Source: Bradyrhizobium sp. Gha (lineage in GTDB: Bacteria > Pseudomonadota > Alphaproteobacteria > Rhizobiales > Xanthobacteraceae). From it: a DNA stretch of 64,000 nt. A program made the position numbers and the translations under genes. The DNA lies in NCBI RefSeq assembly GCF_900113735.1, contig NZ_FOQM01000013.1:103776-167775 (forward strand), written 5' to 3'. Positions 1-7,969 of the stretch are shown here, one piece after another. The notes under the pieces are model-generated. The model searched no databases and was not told the origin of the DNA. It saw nothing but the letters and a program-made list of their open reading frames with translations. Each line of letters opens with the position of its first letter. The stretch's first letter is position 1.

Positions 1-177
1 TGGCGACCAGTTGACGAGCACGATGATGGTTCGCCGGACCTGACATGAGCGTCACAATGTCTTCGGGGACAAAGGCGATGCCGAAGCCTTTGGCGGTGGC
101 CTCACCGTCGTGCTTGGACGCCGTGTGCGACGACGGTAAGCCCTGCGCATCGGCGATGAAACTGCGCTTCAGATCAT
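1..177 (-). pseudogene. Fragment of a possible ABC-type substrate-binding protein
   Basis: Read leftward, one frame stays open from about position 190 to the window edge. It contains a stretch reading GFGIAFVPEDIVTLMSG followed by HHRARQLVA. That pattern resembles the C-terminal part of periplasmic iron/solute-binding proteins, where a 'GFG.F..P..V.L..GA...ARxLxxYLL' segment is common. A TAG stop lies just upstream in the same frame, and no full N-terminal domain fits before the neighbouring gene, so this looks like a decayed or truncated copy. The gene would continue beyond the left edge. The family assignment is a guess from about 60 residues; a LysR-type C-terminus is an alternative. Confidence 0.25.
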
Positions 178-284
178 TGTAGCACAATAGTAACGACTAT
201 TGATTCAGAGTGGCAGGACCCGCGTTCTTGCCGGGTTTGGGCGAGCTGAAAGAGAGCAGGCGGCTTCCACGTGAGGAGAGAATT

Positions 285-1796
285 TTGCCGACGTCCGAGA
301 GGGCCATCCCGCCCAGAGTTGGCCCGGAAGGCTGCGACGGCGTAAATCAACGGTGGATTCTCGTGGCCGGGATTCTCTTCTCGGCATTGCTTGTGCAGTG
401 GCCGGCCATTCTCAACCCGGATTTGAGTTGCTTGCTGTCCGAGGGAGAGGAGATCCTGGATGGCCGCCATCCGGGGATCGACCTCTTCGAACTGAATCCG
501 CCGCTCTCGATCTACCTCTACACGCCGGCCGCTTTTCTCGGGCGATTGACGGGCATTGCACCTGAGATCATCGTGGCGGTTCTCGTGATCATCGAGATTG
601 CCGGCGCGCTCGTCATCATCGATCGCGCCGCCGCGGCTGCAAAGCTGGAGGGTGGAGAGCGGAGCCTTTGGACGTGCTTGCTCGCTTTTCTGTTGGCAGT
701 GCTTCCGAACGCCGTATTCGGACAGCGTGAGCACATTGCCGTCGTCGCACTGACGCCCTTTGTCGCCATCACGGCGATTCGCTGGCGCGGCCTCGCCCCC
801 GGACCGGTTGCGATCCTGGCAGGCCTGAGTGCAGGGCTCGCGATGAGCATCAAGCCGCAGCTTGCTTTCGTGGTAGGCCTGCCGATCATCCTCGGCATCA
901 TCCACCGGCGTTCTCTCAGGCCGTTGTTCACGCCTGAAGCGTGTGCAGCCGGCGCGATCGTCATCGGCTACGCCGCGGTGCTCGTCATCGTCTTTCCCGG
1001 TTATCTGTTCAACTTTGCACCGATGGTCGCCGCCACCTATGTCACGATGAGGAGGGATTTGGCCGGCCTGCTTCCTTTCCCGGTCGTCGTGATCATTGCT
1101 TCCATCGCGTTTCTGCGTCAGGTGGCTCCGCGGGATTTCAAGTTCGGCGGGGACGCAACCCCGTGGCTGGCGGCAGCCGTTGGTGGAGCCGCGAGCTTCG
1201 TTCTTCAGGGCAAGGGCTGGACATACACGCTCTACGCACTTTGTGTGTTTGCGATTGCCGCGCCATTGCTGCATGTTCGCACAAGGACGTTGCCGGTGTC
1301 CGTCAGGATCGGCGGCTTTGTCGGTGTTGCGCTCATCGGGTTCTGCTTGTGCCTGTCGCTGCCCGAGTTTCCGCCGCTGGAGCAGCGTATGCAGACGCTT
1401 GCAAAGCATCCCCGGCTGCTCACCTTGACTGATCACATCGCCCTTGGACATCCGCTCGTCCGCCAAATCCACGGCACATGGGTTGGCGGTTCGTGCGCCC
1501 AGGTGCTGACGGCCGGCGCAATTTTGGCCCGGAGCAGCTCAGAGACGACCCCGGCAGAGCGGTCGAAGCTGAACGACATCATGAATTTCGAGCGGCGGCA
1601 GGTGTTGGCAGACGTGCGGAACGGCCGCCCCGATGTCATTCTCGTGGACACCTTGCTGCAGAGTTCGGTCCCCTTCGATTGGTTGGCCTGGGCCAATTCC
1701 GACCCCGAACTCCAGACGGAGCTGCGCCGTTATCGTGAAGTCGAGGGTGTCGGCCGTGTCCGCATCCTCATCGATCAGCCGGGACTGGAGCGCTGA
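285..1796 (+). CDS. Polytopic membrane protein, GT-C glycosyltransferase-like
   Basis: This is a protein of about 503 residues with many hydrophobic segments across the first ~370 residues and a soluble C-terminal portion of about 120 residues. An early loop contains DLFELNPPLSIYL. An acidic residue followed by NPPL in the first large loop is reminiscent of GT-C (PMT/ArnT-like) lipid-linked sugar transferases, which act at the outer face of the inner membrane. I chose the TTG at 285 because a strong GAGGAGAG Shine-Dalgarno sits about 5 bases before it; an upstream GTG at 210 lacks one. The gene stands alone, convergent with the chemoreceptor to its right. The substrate is unknown, and a non-enzymatic membrane protein cannot be excluded. 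Confidence 0.7.
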   Translation: MPTSERAIPPRVGPEGCDGVNQRWILVAGILFSALLVQWPAILNPDLSCLLSEGEEILDGRHPGIDLFELNPPLSIYLYTPAAFLGRLTGIAPEIIVAVLVIIEIAGALVIIDRAAAAAKLEGGERSLWTCLLAFLLAVLPNAVFGQREHIAVVALTPFVAITAIRWRGLAPGPVAILAGLSAGLAMSIKPQLAFVVGLPIILGIIHRRSLRPLFTPEACAAGAIVIGYAAVLVIVFPGYLFNFAPMVAATYVTMRRDLAGLLPFPVVVIIASIAFLRQVAPRDFKFGGDATPWLAAAVGGAASFVLQGKGWTYTLYALCVFAIAAPLLHVRTRTLPVSVRIGGFVGVALIGFCLCLSLPEFPPLEQRMQTLAKHPRLLTLTDHIALGHPLVRQIHGTWVGGSCAQVLTAGAILARSSSETTPAERSKLNDIMNFERRQVLADVRNGRPDVILVDTLLQSSVPFDWLAWANSDPELQTELRRYREVEGVGRVRILIDQPGLER

Positions 1797-1830
1797 GCTG
1801 TCTGCGCCGGTGTTTTGCCCAACTCGAGGA

Positions 1831-3555
1831 TTATCCTGCCCTGGCGATCCGGCTGTCCGAACGCAGGTTCTGGAAGAATTTCTCCACTTCGCGCGACAGC
1901 GTATCCGCCGTTGCGGTCAGGCTGCTCGCCGCGGTCAGCACCGAAGATGCCGCCGTGTCGGTCTCGCCGATGGCATCGCGCAGCGAGGTGATGTTGGCGA
2001 CCAGCGTCTCGTTGCCCTGGGCTGCCGATTGCGCATTGGAGGAGATCTCGCGCGTGGCCTGGTCCTGCTGGCCGACGGCGCCTGCGATCGCCGAGGTGAC
2101 CTCGTTGATCTCGCGCACCGCTCCGCCGATCTCGCGCACGGCTTCGACCGCGTTGCGGGTGGAGGACTGGATCATCGCGACGTTCTCGCTGATGTCGGCG
2201 GTCGCCTTCGCCGTCTGTCCGGCCAGCGCCTTCACTTCGTGCGCGACGACGGCAAAGCCGCGGCCGGCATCGCCGGCGCGCGCGGCCTCGATGGTGGCGT
2301 TGAGCGCGAGCAGATTGGTCTGCTCGGCGATCGTCTGAATGAGGGTCAGCACGCCGTCGATGCGTTGCGTGGCCGCGGCAAGGCTCTCGATTTCGGCGAT
2401 CGATTTCTCGGTGCGCTGGCCGGTCTGCTCGACGGCGCTCGCGCTCTGTCGCACCTGCCGGCCGATCTCTTCCACGGATGCGGACAGCTCTTCGGCCGCA
2501 CTCGCCACCGCGGTGACGTTGTGCGAGGCCTGCTCGGTGGCGCTCGCCGCCGTGCCGGCGCGGCTGTTGGCATCAGCCGTGACGCGGGTGATGGTCTGCG
2601 CAGTCTCGCGCATGACCGATGCGTTGTCGCTCAGCCCGCGCATGATCGCGCCGATCGCCTCGCGAAACGCTTCGACGGACTGCTCGATGTGCCGCGCACG
2701 TTCCTCGCGCGCGGCCGAATCCAAGGAGACCTGTGAGGCGAGGTTGCGGTTGCGGCCCATTGCGTCCTGGAATACTTGGATGGCGCGGGCGAGCGCACCG
2801 ATCTCGTCGGCACGGTCGGAGTGCGGCACCACGACGTTCTCGGCACCGTCGGCGACTTGCTTGATGGTCGCGGTGATCGCGGCGAGCGGCCGGGCGATCG
2901 AACGCGCGATGATGATGATGCCGATGACGACCAGCGCCAGCGCCACGCCGCCGAGGCAGGTCAGCACGAAGGAGAGCGCGTGATTGGTCTCGGTCTCGCG
3001 CGCGATCTGCTTGGCGCGCTCGGCATAGACCCTGGACAACGCCTCGAGATCCTTGTTCAGCGCCGAGCGCACGGCGCGATTGGCGTCGTTGTCGCCCCAC
3101 TCACGGCCGGCAGCCGCATTGATCTCGACGCCGCGGCGCACCAGCTCCTTGCGGAATTCGACGAACTGCTCGATGCGCTTTTTGAAGGTGGCGAACTGCT
3201 CGGCGTCGTCCGCCTTGACGATGCTCTCCCAGCCTTTCACCACGCCCAGAATCTGCGCGTTGAACTTGAGCAGGCCGTCGCCGTATTTCTTCACCACCGC
3301 CGGCTCCGTCGACATGTAGACGCCGCGCGATTCCATCACGACCGCGTAGACCAGCGCGTTGACGCGCTCGACGTTCAGCGCGGCCGCATTCGCCGTCTCG
3401 ATCGCGCTGGTGAGCTCGGCGCTGCGGCGGCTGTTGTAGTCGGACAGCATCGCGATCGCGGCCGTGAGCAGGGCGAACAGCGCGAAGATCGCATAGAGCC
3501 TGGTCGCGAGCGTGAAACGGCCGGCCAGGCCAGCGGCATGTCGATCAGTTTTCAT
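1831..3555 (-). CDS. Methyl-accepting chemotaxis protein
   Basis: This 574-residue transmembrane chemoreceptor would signal to CheA/CheW from the inner membrane. A first membrane segment lies near residues 15-40. A helical sensor region of about 160 residues follows, with a run typical of four-helix-bundle ligand domains. A second membrane segment (about 195-220) leads into a HAMP domain (IARPLAAITATIKQVADG). The cytoplasmic hairpin carries the diagnostic tip EQTNLLALNATIEAARAGD and then GRGFAVVAHEVKALA. No C-terminal CheR-docking pentapeptide is evident. It diverges from eutB across a region that holds a long palindrome, so ligand and regulation could be linked to amine metabolism, but this is inference. 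Confidence 0.93.
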   Translation of the reverse strand: MKTDRHAAGLAGRFTLATRLYAIFALFALLTAAIAMLSDYNSRRSAELTSAIETANAAALNVERVNALVYAVVMESRGVYMSTEPAVVKKYGDGLLKFNAQILGVVKGWESIVKADDAEQFATFKKRIEQFVEFRKELVRRGVEINAAAGREWGDNDANRAVRSALNKDLEALSRVYAERAKQIARETETNHALSFVLTCLGGVALALVVIGIIIIARSIARPLAAITATIKQVADGAENVVVPHSDRADEIGALARAIQVFQDAMGRNRNLASQVSLDSAAREERARHIEQSVEAFREAIGAIMRGLSDNASVMRETAQTITRVTADANSRAGTAASATEQASHNVTAVASAAEELSASVEEIGRQVRQSASAVEQTGQRTEKSIAEIESLAAATQRIDGVLTLIQTIAEQTNLLALNATIEAARAGDAGRGFAVVAHEVKALAGQTAKATADISENVAMIQSSTRNAVEAVREIGGAVREINEVTSAIAGAVGQQDQATREISSNAQSAAQGNETLVANITSLRDAIGETDTAASSVLTAASSLTATADTLSREVEKFFQNLRSDSRIARAG

Positions 3556-3600
3556 GGTTTCTTACGATCCGATTGACGTGTGAGATCGGCAGATGCAGCT

Positions 3601-3627
3601 CTGTATAATGTATACAACATTATACAG
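3601..3627. promoter_or_regulatory. Perfect inverted repeat, candidate operator
   Basis: CTGTATAATGT at 3601-3611 is exactly complementary to ACATTATACAG at 3617-3627 across a 5-base loop. The centre also contains TGTATACAA, the kind of GTATAC core bound by many GntR-family repressors. It lies between the divergent chemoreceptor and eutB, 46 bases from the chemoreceptor start. There is no T-run, so it is not an intrinsic terminator. Confidence 0.55.
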
Positions 3628-3821
3628 AACGAAGGTGGATGTTGCGTTAACAACACCAGCATGCGGGCCTCCCGGTCCCGGAAAGAGCAAGGATAATCAG
3701 TTGCTTGTCTCGCACATGCCGCATCACGGAGTTCAGCCGAAGGGCGGAGCTTGCATTTCCCTCGACCACGGCCAGTTTGGCGTCCACCATTGGCCGAGCC
3801 CGCGATGATCGGAGCAGATTC

Positions 3822-5204
3822 TTGATCTACCGCCACACCATCGACGCCACGACCTATACCTTCCCCGATCTGCGTGATCTGCTCGCCAAGGCGACGCCGC
3901 CGCGCTCCGGTGATCGGCTGGCCGGCATTGCCGCCGGTAGCGCCGAGCAGATGCTCGCCGCGCGGATGGCGCTGGCGGACGTCGCGCTTGGTCAATTCCT
4001 GAGCGAAGCTGTCATCCCCTATGAGACCGACGAGGTCACCCGCCTGGTCATCGACAGCCATGACGCCAAGGCGTTTGCGCAGGTCTCTTCGTTGACGGTC
4101 GGAGCCTTCCGCGACTGGCTGCTCTCGGACGCCGCCACGCCGGAGACCTTGCGCAAGCTCGCGCCGGGCATCACGCCGGAGATGGCGGCTGCAGTCTCGA
4201 AACTGATGCGCAACCAGGACCTGATCCTGGCGGCGCGCAAATGCGAGGTCACGACCGCCTTCCGCAACACCATCGGCCTGAAAGGCCGGATGAGCACGCG
4301 GCTGCAGCCCAACCATCCGTTCGACGATGCCAGGGGCATCACCGCCTCGATCCTCGACGGGCTCCTGCTTGGCGCCGGCGATGCCTGCATCGGCATCAAC
4401 CCGGCGAGCGACGATCCGGCGGGAATCGCGCGATTGCTGCGGCTGCTGGACGAGATCATCGCCCGGCTGAAAATCCCGACGCAAGGATGCGTGCTGACCC
4501 ATCTCACGACCACGCTGTCGCTGATCGGGCAGGGCGTGCCGGTCGACCTCGTCTTCCAGTCGGTCGCCGGCACCGAGGCCGCCAACCGCAGCTTCGGCAT
4601 CGACCTCGCTTTGCTGAAGGAGGCGCACGAAGCCGGGCTGTCGCAAAAGCGCGGCACGGTCGGTGAGAACGTCATGTATTTCGAAACCGGCCAGGGCTCG
4701 GCATTGTCGGCCAATGCCCATCACGGTGTCGACCAGCAGACCTGCGAGGCGCGCGCCTATGCAGTAGCCCGCGCCTATGCCCCGCTGCTGGTCGACAGCG
4801 TGGTCGGCTTCATCGGCCCCGAATATCTCTACGACGGCAAGGAGATCATCCGGGCGGGACTGGAGGATCATTTCTGCGGCAAGCTGCTCGGCCTGCCCCT
4901 GGGCATCGACATCTGCTACACCAACCATGCCGAGGCGGACCAGGACGACATGGACAATCTCCTGACGCTGCTCGCTGCTGCCGGCGTCACCTTCATCATG
5001 GGCGTGCCCGGCGCCGACGACGTCATGCTGAACTACCAGTCGACCTCCTTCCACGATGCGCTCTATGTCCGCGAGATCTTCGGTGCCGCACGTGCGCCGG
5101 AGTTCGACGACTGGCTGATTGAGACCGGCATTGCCGGGGCCGATTTCCGGCTTGCCCGTGACGCAGGCCTGTTGCCTGATTTTGCGTCACGGCTGATCGC
5201 CTAG
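3822..5204 (+). CDS. eutB: Ethanolamine ammonia-lyase large subunit EutB
   Basis: This is the large, catalytic subunit of the adenosylcobalamin-dependent lyase that converts ethanolamine to acetaldehyde and ammonia; it is active only with EutC. The family pattern is clear from the start (IYRHTID, then a PxRSGD-type segment) through QPNHPFDDARGI, DACIGINPASDD, GENVMYFETGQGS and the C-terminal GVPGADDVMLNYQSTSFHD. I chose the TTG at 3822, which gives 460 residues and begins where relatives begin; GGAG lies 7-8 bases upstream. A longer frame opens further upstream but adds about 39 residues with no family character. The downstream gene is hpnP rather than eutC, which comes one gene later. Confidence 0.92.
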   Translation: MIYRHTIDATTYTFPDLRDLLAKATPPRSGDRLAGIAAGSAEQMLAARMALADVALGQFLSEAVIPYETDEVTRLVIDSHDAKAFAQVSSLTVGAFRDWLLSDAATPETLRKLAPGITPEMAAAVSKLMRNQDLILAARKCEVTTAFRNTIGLKGRMSTRLQPNHPFDDARGITASILDGLLLGAGDACIGINPASDDPAGIARLLRLLDEIIARLKIPTQGCVLTHLTTTLSLIGQGVPVDLVFQSVAGTEAANRSFGIDLALLKEAHEAGLSQKRGTVGENVMYFETGQGSALSANAHHGVDQQTCEARAYAVARAYAPLLVDSVVGFIGPEYLYDGKEIIRAGLEDHFCGKLLGLPLGIDICYTNHAEADQDDMDNLLTLLAAAGVTFIMGVPGADDVMLNYQSTSFHDALYVREIFGAARAPEFDDWLIETGIAGADFRLARDAGLLPDFASRLIA

Positions 5205-5240
5205 CGCGAAAATCCTGCGAAAAACATCCTCCTGCCGGCG

Positions 5241-5266
5241 TGAACCCGAGAAACCATTGGCGCGTC
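5241..5266 (+). promoter_or_regulatory. Weak EcfG-like promoter upstream of hpnP
   Basis: TGAAC-N17-CGTC lies about 110 bases before the hpnP start. It differs by one base in each element from the alphaproteobacterial general-stress consensus GGAAC-N16/17-CGTT. In Rhodopseudomonas palustris hpnP is reported to be under EcfG control, which is why I looked. Two mismatches make this match weak. Confidence 0.25.
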
Positions 5267-5376
5267 TCACGAATTAGTTCGGTGCCACAATATTGAGGAA
5301 TTCCGGTCGCAGCGTTACGCTCTATTTCTGGAGACCTCGTCAGTACCGTTCGTAGAACGTGGTTGGGGGAAGTTCG

Positions 5377-6963
5377 ATGCGCGCTGAGAGCAACGGAACA
5401 AGTCGGCATATTCTGTGTGTCTTTCCGCGTTACACCTCGTCATTCGGCACCTTCGAGCACGCCTATCCGCTGACCGACGGCGTCCGCGCCTTCATGCCGC
5501 CGCAGGGCCTGCTGCTGCTCGCGGCCTACCTGCCGAAGGAATGGCAAGTCAAATTCGTGGACGAAAATCTCCGCCGCGCGACCAAGGAAGAGTTCGAATG
5601 GGCTGAGGCCGTCTTCGTCAGCGGCATGCACATCCAGCGTCAGCAGATGAACGACATCTGTCGCCGCGCCCATGAGTTCGACCTGCCCGTTGCGCTCGGC
5701 GGCCCGTCGGTCAGCGCCTGCCCGGACTATTACCCGTCGTTCGATTATCTCCATGTCGGCGAGCTCGGCGACGCCACCAACCAGCTCATCGAGATTTTGG
5801 CGCGCGACACGGCACGCCCCGAGAGCCAAGTGGTGCTGACGACCAAAGACCGCATCCCAATGACGGAGTTTCCGATCCCGGCCTACGAGCTCGCCGATGT
5901 GAAGCGCTACTTCCTCGGCAGCATCCAGTATTCCAGCGGCTGTCCGTATGAGTGCGAGTTCTGCGACATCCCCGGCCTCTATGGCCGCAACCCGCGCATC
6001 AAGACACCCGAACAGATCATCGCTGAGCTCGATCGCCTGCGCGAATGCGGCATGACCGACACGGTCTATTTCGTCGATGATAATTTCATCGGTAACCGCA
6101 AGGCGGCGATGGACCTGCTGCCGCATCTGATCGAATGGCAGAAGAAGACCGGCTATGTGATGCGGCTTGCCTGCGAGGCGACGCTCAACATCGCCAAGCG
6201 TCCCGAGATCCTCAAGAAGATGCGCGAGGCCCACTTCATCACCATCTTCTGCGGCATCGAGACGCCGGACCCCGACGCGCTGAAGGCCATGCACAAGGAC
6301 CACAACATGATGGTCCCGATCCTGGAGGGCGTGCGCACCATCAACTCCTACGGCATGGAGGTGGTGTCGGGCATCATCATGGGGCTCGACACCGACAAGC
6401 CCAACACCTCGGAGGCGCTGCTCGCCTTTATCGAGGAATCGCGGATCCCGCTGCTCACCATCAACCTGCTTCAGGCGCTGCCGAAGACGCCGCTATGGGA
6501 CCGGCTGGAGCGGGAAGGGCGCCTGATCGATGACGAGGGCCGCGATTCCAACGTCGATTTCCTGTTGCCCTATGACGAGGTCGTCGCATCCTGGAAGCAC
6601 GCCATGGGCGTGGCTTATGAGCCCGAGAAGGTCTATGCGCGCTTCCAGTATCAATGCGACCACGTCTATGTGCATCGCCTCAAGACGCCGGTGCCGGAGG
6701 AAATGAAGACCTGGGCCAACATCCGGCGTGGCCTCGTCATGCTGCGCAACATCTTCTGGAAGGTCGGCGTGCGCGGCGACTACAGGCGTGTGTTCTGGAA
6801 GTTCGCGCTGCGGCGCCTCAAGCGCGGCGACATCGAGGGGCTGATCGGCTGTACCTTGATCGCGCATCATCTGATCACCTTTGCCCGCGCGGCCTCGAGC
6901 GGCAAGCAGAACGCATCGAACTATTCGATCCGGCTGCGCGAAGCGTCCGTTCCCGCCGAATGA
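5377..6963 (+). CDS. hpnP: Hopanoid C-2 methylase HpnP (B12-binding radical SAM)
   Basis: This 528-residue class B radical SAM methylase adds a methyl group at C-2 of the hopanoid A ring, giving 2-methylhopanoids. The N-terminal ~150 residues look like a cobalamin-binding Rossmann domain (PPQGLLLLAAYLP, FVDENLR, ALGGPSVSACP). The radical SAM domain carries C189-x3-C193-x2-C196 (CPYECEFC), followed by DIPGLYGRNPR and VYFVDDNFIGN. The C-terminal part has a GTCTLIAHH-like helical tail (GCTLIAHHLITFA). I chose the ATG at 5377, preceded by GGGGGA at 6 bases; a GTG 18 bases earlier is the alternative. Its stop overlaps the eutC start as ATGA, so the two genes are likely translationally coupled. The enzyme's need for B12 matches that of EutBC. 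Confidence 0.88.
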   Translation: MRAESNGTSRHILCVFPRYTSSFGTFEHAYPLTDGVRAFMPPQGLLLLAAYLPKEWQVKFVDENLRRATKEEFEWAEAVFVSGMHIQRQQMNDICRRAHEFDLPVALGGPSVSACPDYYPSFDYLHVGELGDATNQLIEILARDTARPESQVVLTTKDRIPMTEFPIPAYELADVKRYFLGSIQYSSGCPYECEFCDIPGLYGRNPRIKTPEQIIAELDRLRECGMTDTVYFVDDNFIGNRKAAMDLLPHLIEWQKKTGYVMRLACEATLNIAKRPEILKKMREAHFITIFCGIETPDPDALKAMHKDHNMMVPILEGVRTINSYGMEVVSGIIMGLDTDKPNTSEALLAFIEESRIPLLTINLLQALPKTPLWDRLEREGRLIDDEGRDSNVDFLLPYDEVVASWKHAMGVAYEPEKVYARFQYQCDHVYVHRLKTPVPEEMKTWANIRRGLVMLRNIFWKVGVRGDYRRVFWKFALRRLKRGDIEGLIGCTLIAHHLITFARAASSGKQNASNYSIRLREASVPAE

Positions 6964-7745
6964 GCGACAAGCCCGTTCCGGCGCGCCCGACCGTCGACCT
7001 CAGATCGTTCACGCCGGCGCGCGTCGCGCTCGGGCGAAGCGGCGCAAGCCTGCCGACCAGACCGCTGCTCGATTTCACGCTGGCCCATGCCCGCGCCCGC
7101 GATGCCGTGCATGCCGCCTTCGATCCGCAGCGCCTGGCGGCCGCGGTGAGGGTGCTTGGTCTCGATGTCACCGAGGTCAGCAGCCGGGTCGCCGATCGCA
7201 GGGACTATTTGCGCCGGCCGGATCTGGGACGGCAGCTCGATGCCGGCTCCGCCGCGGCGTTGGCCCATGCTGCCGCGGCGCCGTGCCAGGTTGCGATCGT
7301 GATCGGCGACGGATTGTCGGCCGCCGCGGTTCATGCCCATGCGGTCGCGCTGCTGCAAGCCCTGCTGCCGCTGCTGGGGGAGGGCGAGGCCGTCGCGATT
7401 GGCCATGCCGTCGTCGCCTCGGGCGCGCGAGTCGCGCTCGGTGATCAGATCGGGGCCATTCTCGGGGCCCGCATGGTTGTGATGCTGATCGGCGAACGGC
7501 CGGGCCTGTCGGCCCCCGACAGCCTCGGGGCCTATCTGACCTTCGCGCCGAAGCCTGGCCTGACCGATGCCGAGCGCAATTGCGTGTCAAACATCCACAA
7601 GGCCGGTTTGAGCTACGACGAGGCCGCGCTCAAGCTCGCCTGGCTCGTCCGCGAGGGATTGGCGCGCCAGGTCACGGGCGTGGCGCTCAAGGACGAGAGC
7701 GCCGACCGCCGACCTCGTGGAATTGGCACGGCTATGCCGCAGTGA
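6960..7745 (+). CDS. eutC: Ethanolamine ammonia-lyase small subunit EutC
   Basis: This is the 261-residue small subunit that, with EutB, forms the adenosylcobalamin site. Typical family segments are LRSFTPARVALGRSG, SLPTRPLLDFTLAHARARDAV, VSSRVADRRDYLRRPDLGR, IVIGDGLSAAAVHAHA, MVVMLIGERPGLSAPDSLG and NCVSNIHKAGLSYDEAA. The ATG at 6960 overlaps the hpnP stop by four bases. No other eut genes (reactivase eutA, shell proteins, permease) are visible nearby, which suggests a minimal, non-compartmental ethanolamine-catabolic enzyme. Confidence 0.92.
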   Translation: MSDKPVPARPTVDLRSFTPARVALGRSGASLPTRPLLDFTLAHARARDAVHAAFDPQRLAAAVRVLGLDVTEVSSRVADRRDYLRRPDLGRQLDAGSAAALAHAAAAPCQVAIVIGDGLSAAAVHAHAVALLQALLPLLGEGEAVAIGHAVVASGARVALGDQIGAILGARMVVMLIGERPGLSAPDSLGAYLTFAPKPGLTDAERNCVSNIHKAGLSYDEAALKLAWLVREGLARQVTGVALKDESADRRPRGIGTAMPQ

Positions 7746-7861
7746 CGGGAATTCCGGCAAATCGCCGCATCTTGATTGATCTGGAGCCCTTCCGGCGTGC
7801 TTGCGAGAAGGGTGATTGACCTGCTAAACCGCTGCCGGCGATTTTCCGCGCATTTTCAAAG

Positions 7862-7891
7862 GGCAAGCCTCCCATTGGCAAGCCTCCGATT
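7862..7891. repeat. Short tandem duplication
   Basis: Two adjacent 15-base units, GGCAAGCCTCCCATT and GGCAAGCCTCCGATT, differ at one base. They lie in the 224-base gap between eutC and the exporter gene. No function is evident. Confidence 0.6.
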
Positions 7892-7969
7892 GGTATGGCG
7901 TTTTCAAGCCGTTCGCAGGGCGCGCGCACTAAGCTCAGAGACCGAGCCGATTGAGGAATTGGACAAGGC

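Noticed and set aside
3705..3821. N-terminal extension of EutB starting at an upstream codon
   Set aside because: The 39 extra residues do not resemble EutB. The TTG at 3822 has a GGAG site and matches the usual beginning of the family.
5205..5376. A missing or broken eutC directly after eutB
   Set aside because: There is no EutC-like sequence here. An intact eutC is found one gene further on, after hpnP, so nothing is missing.
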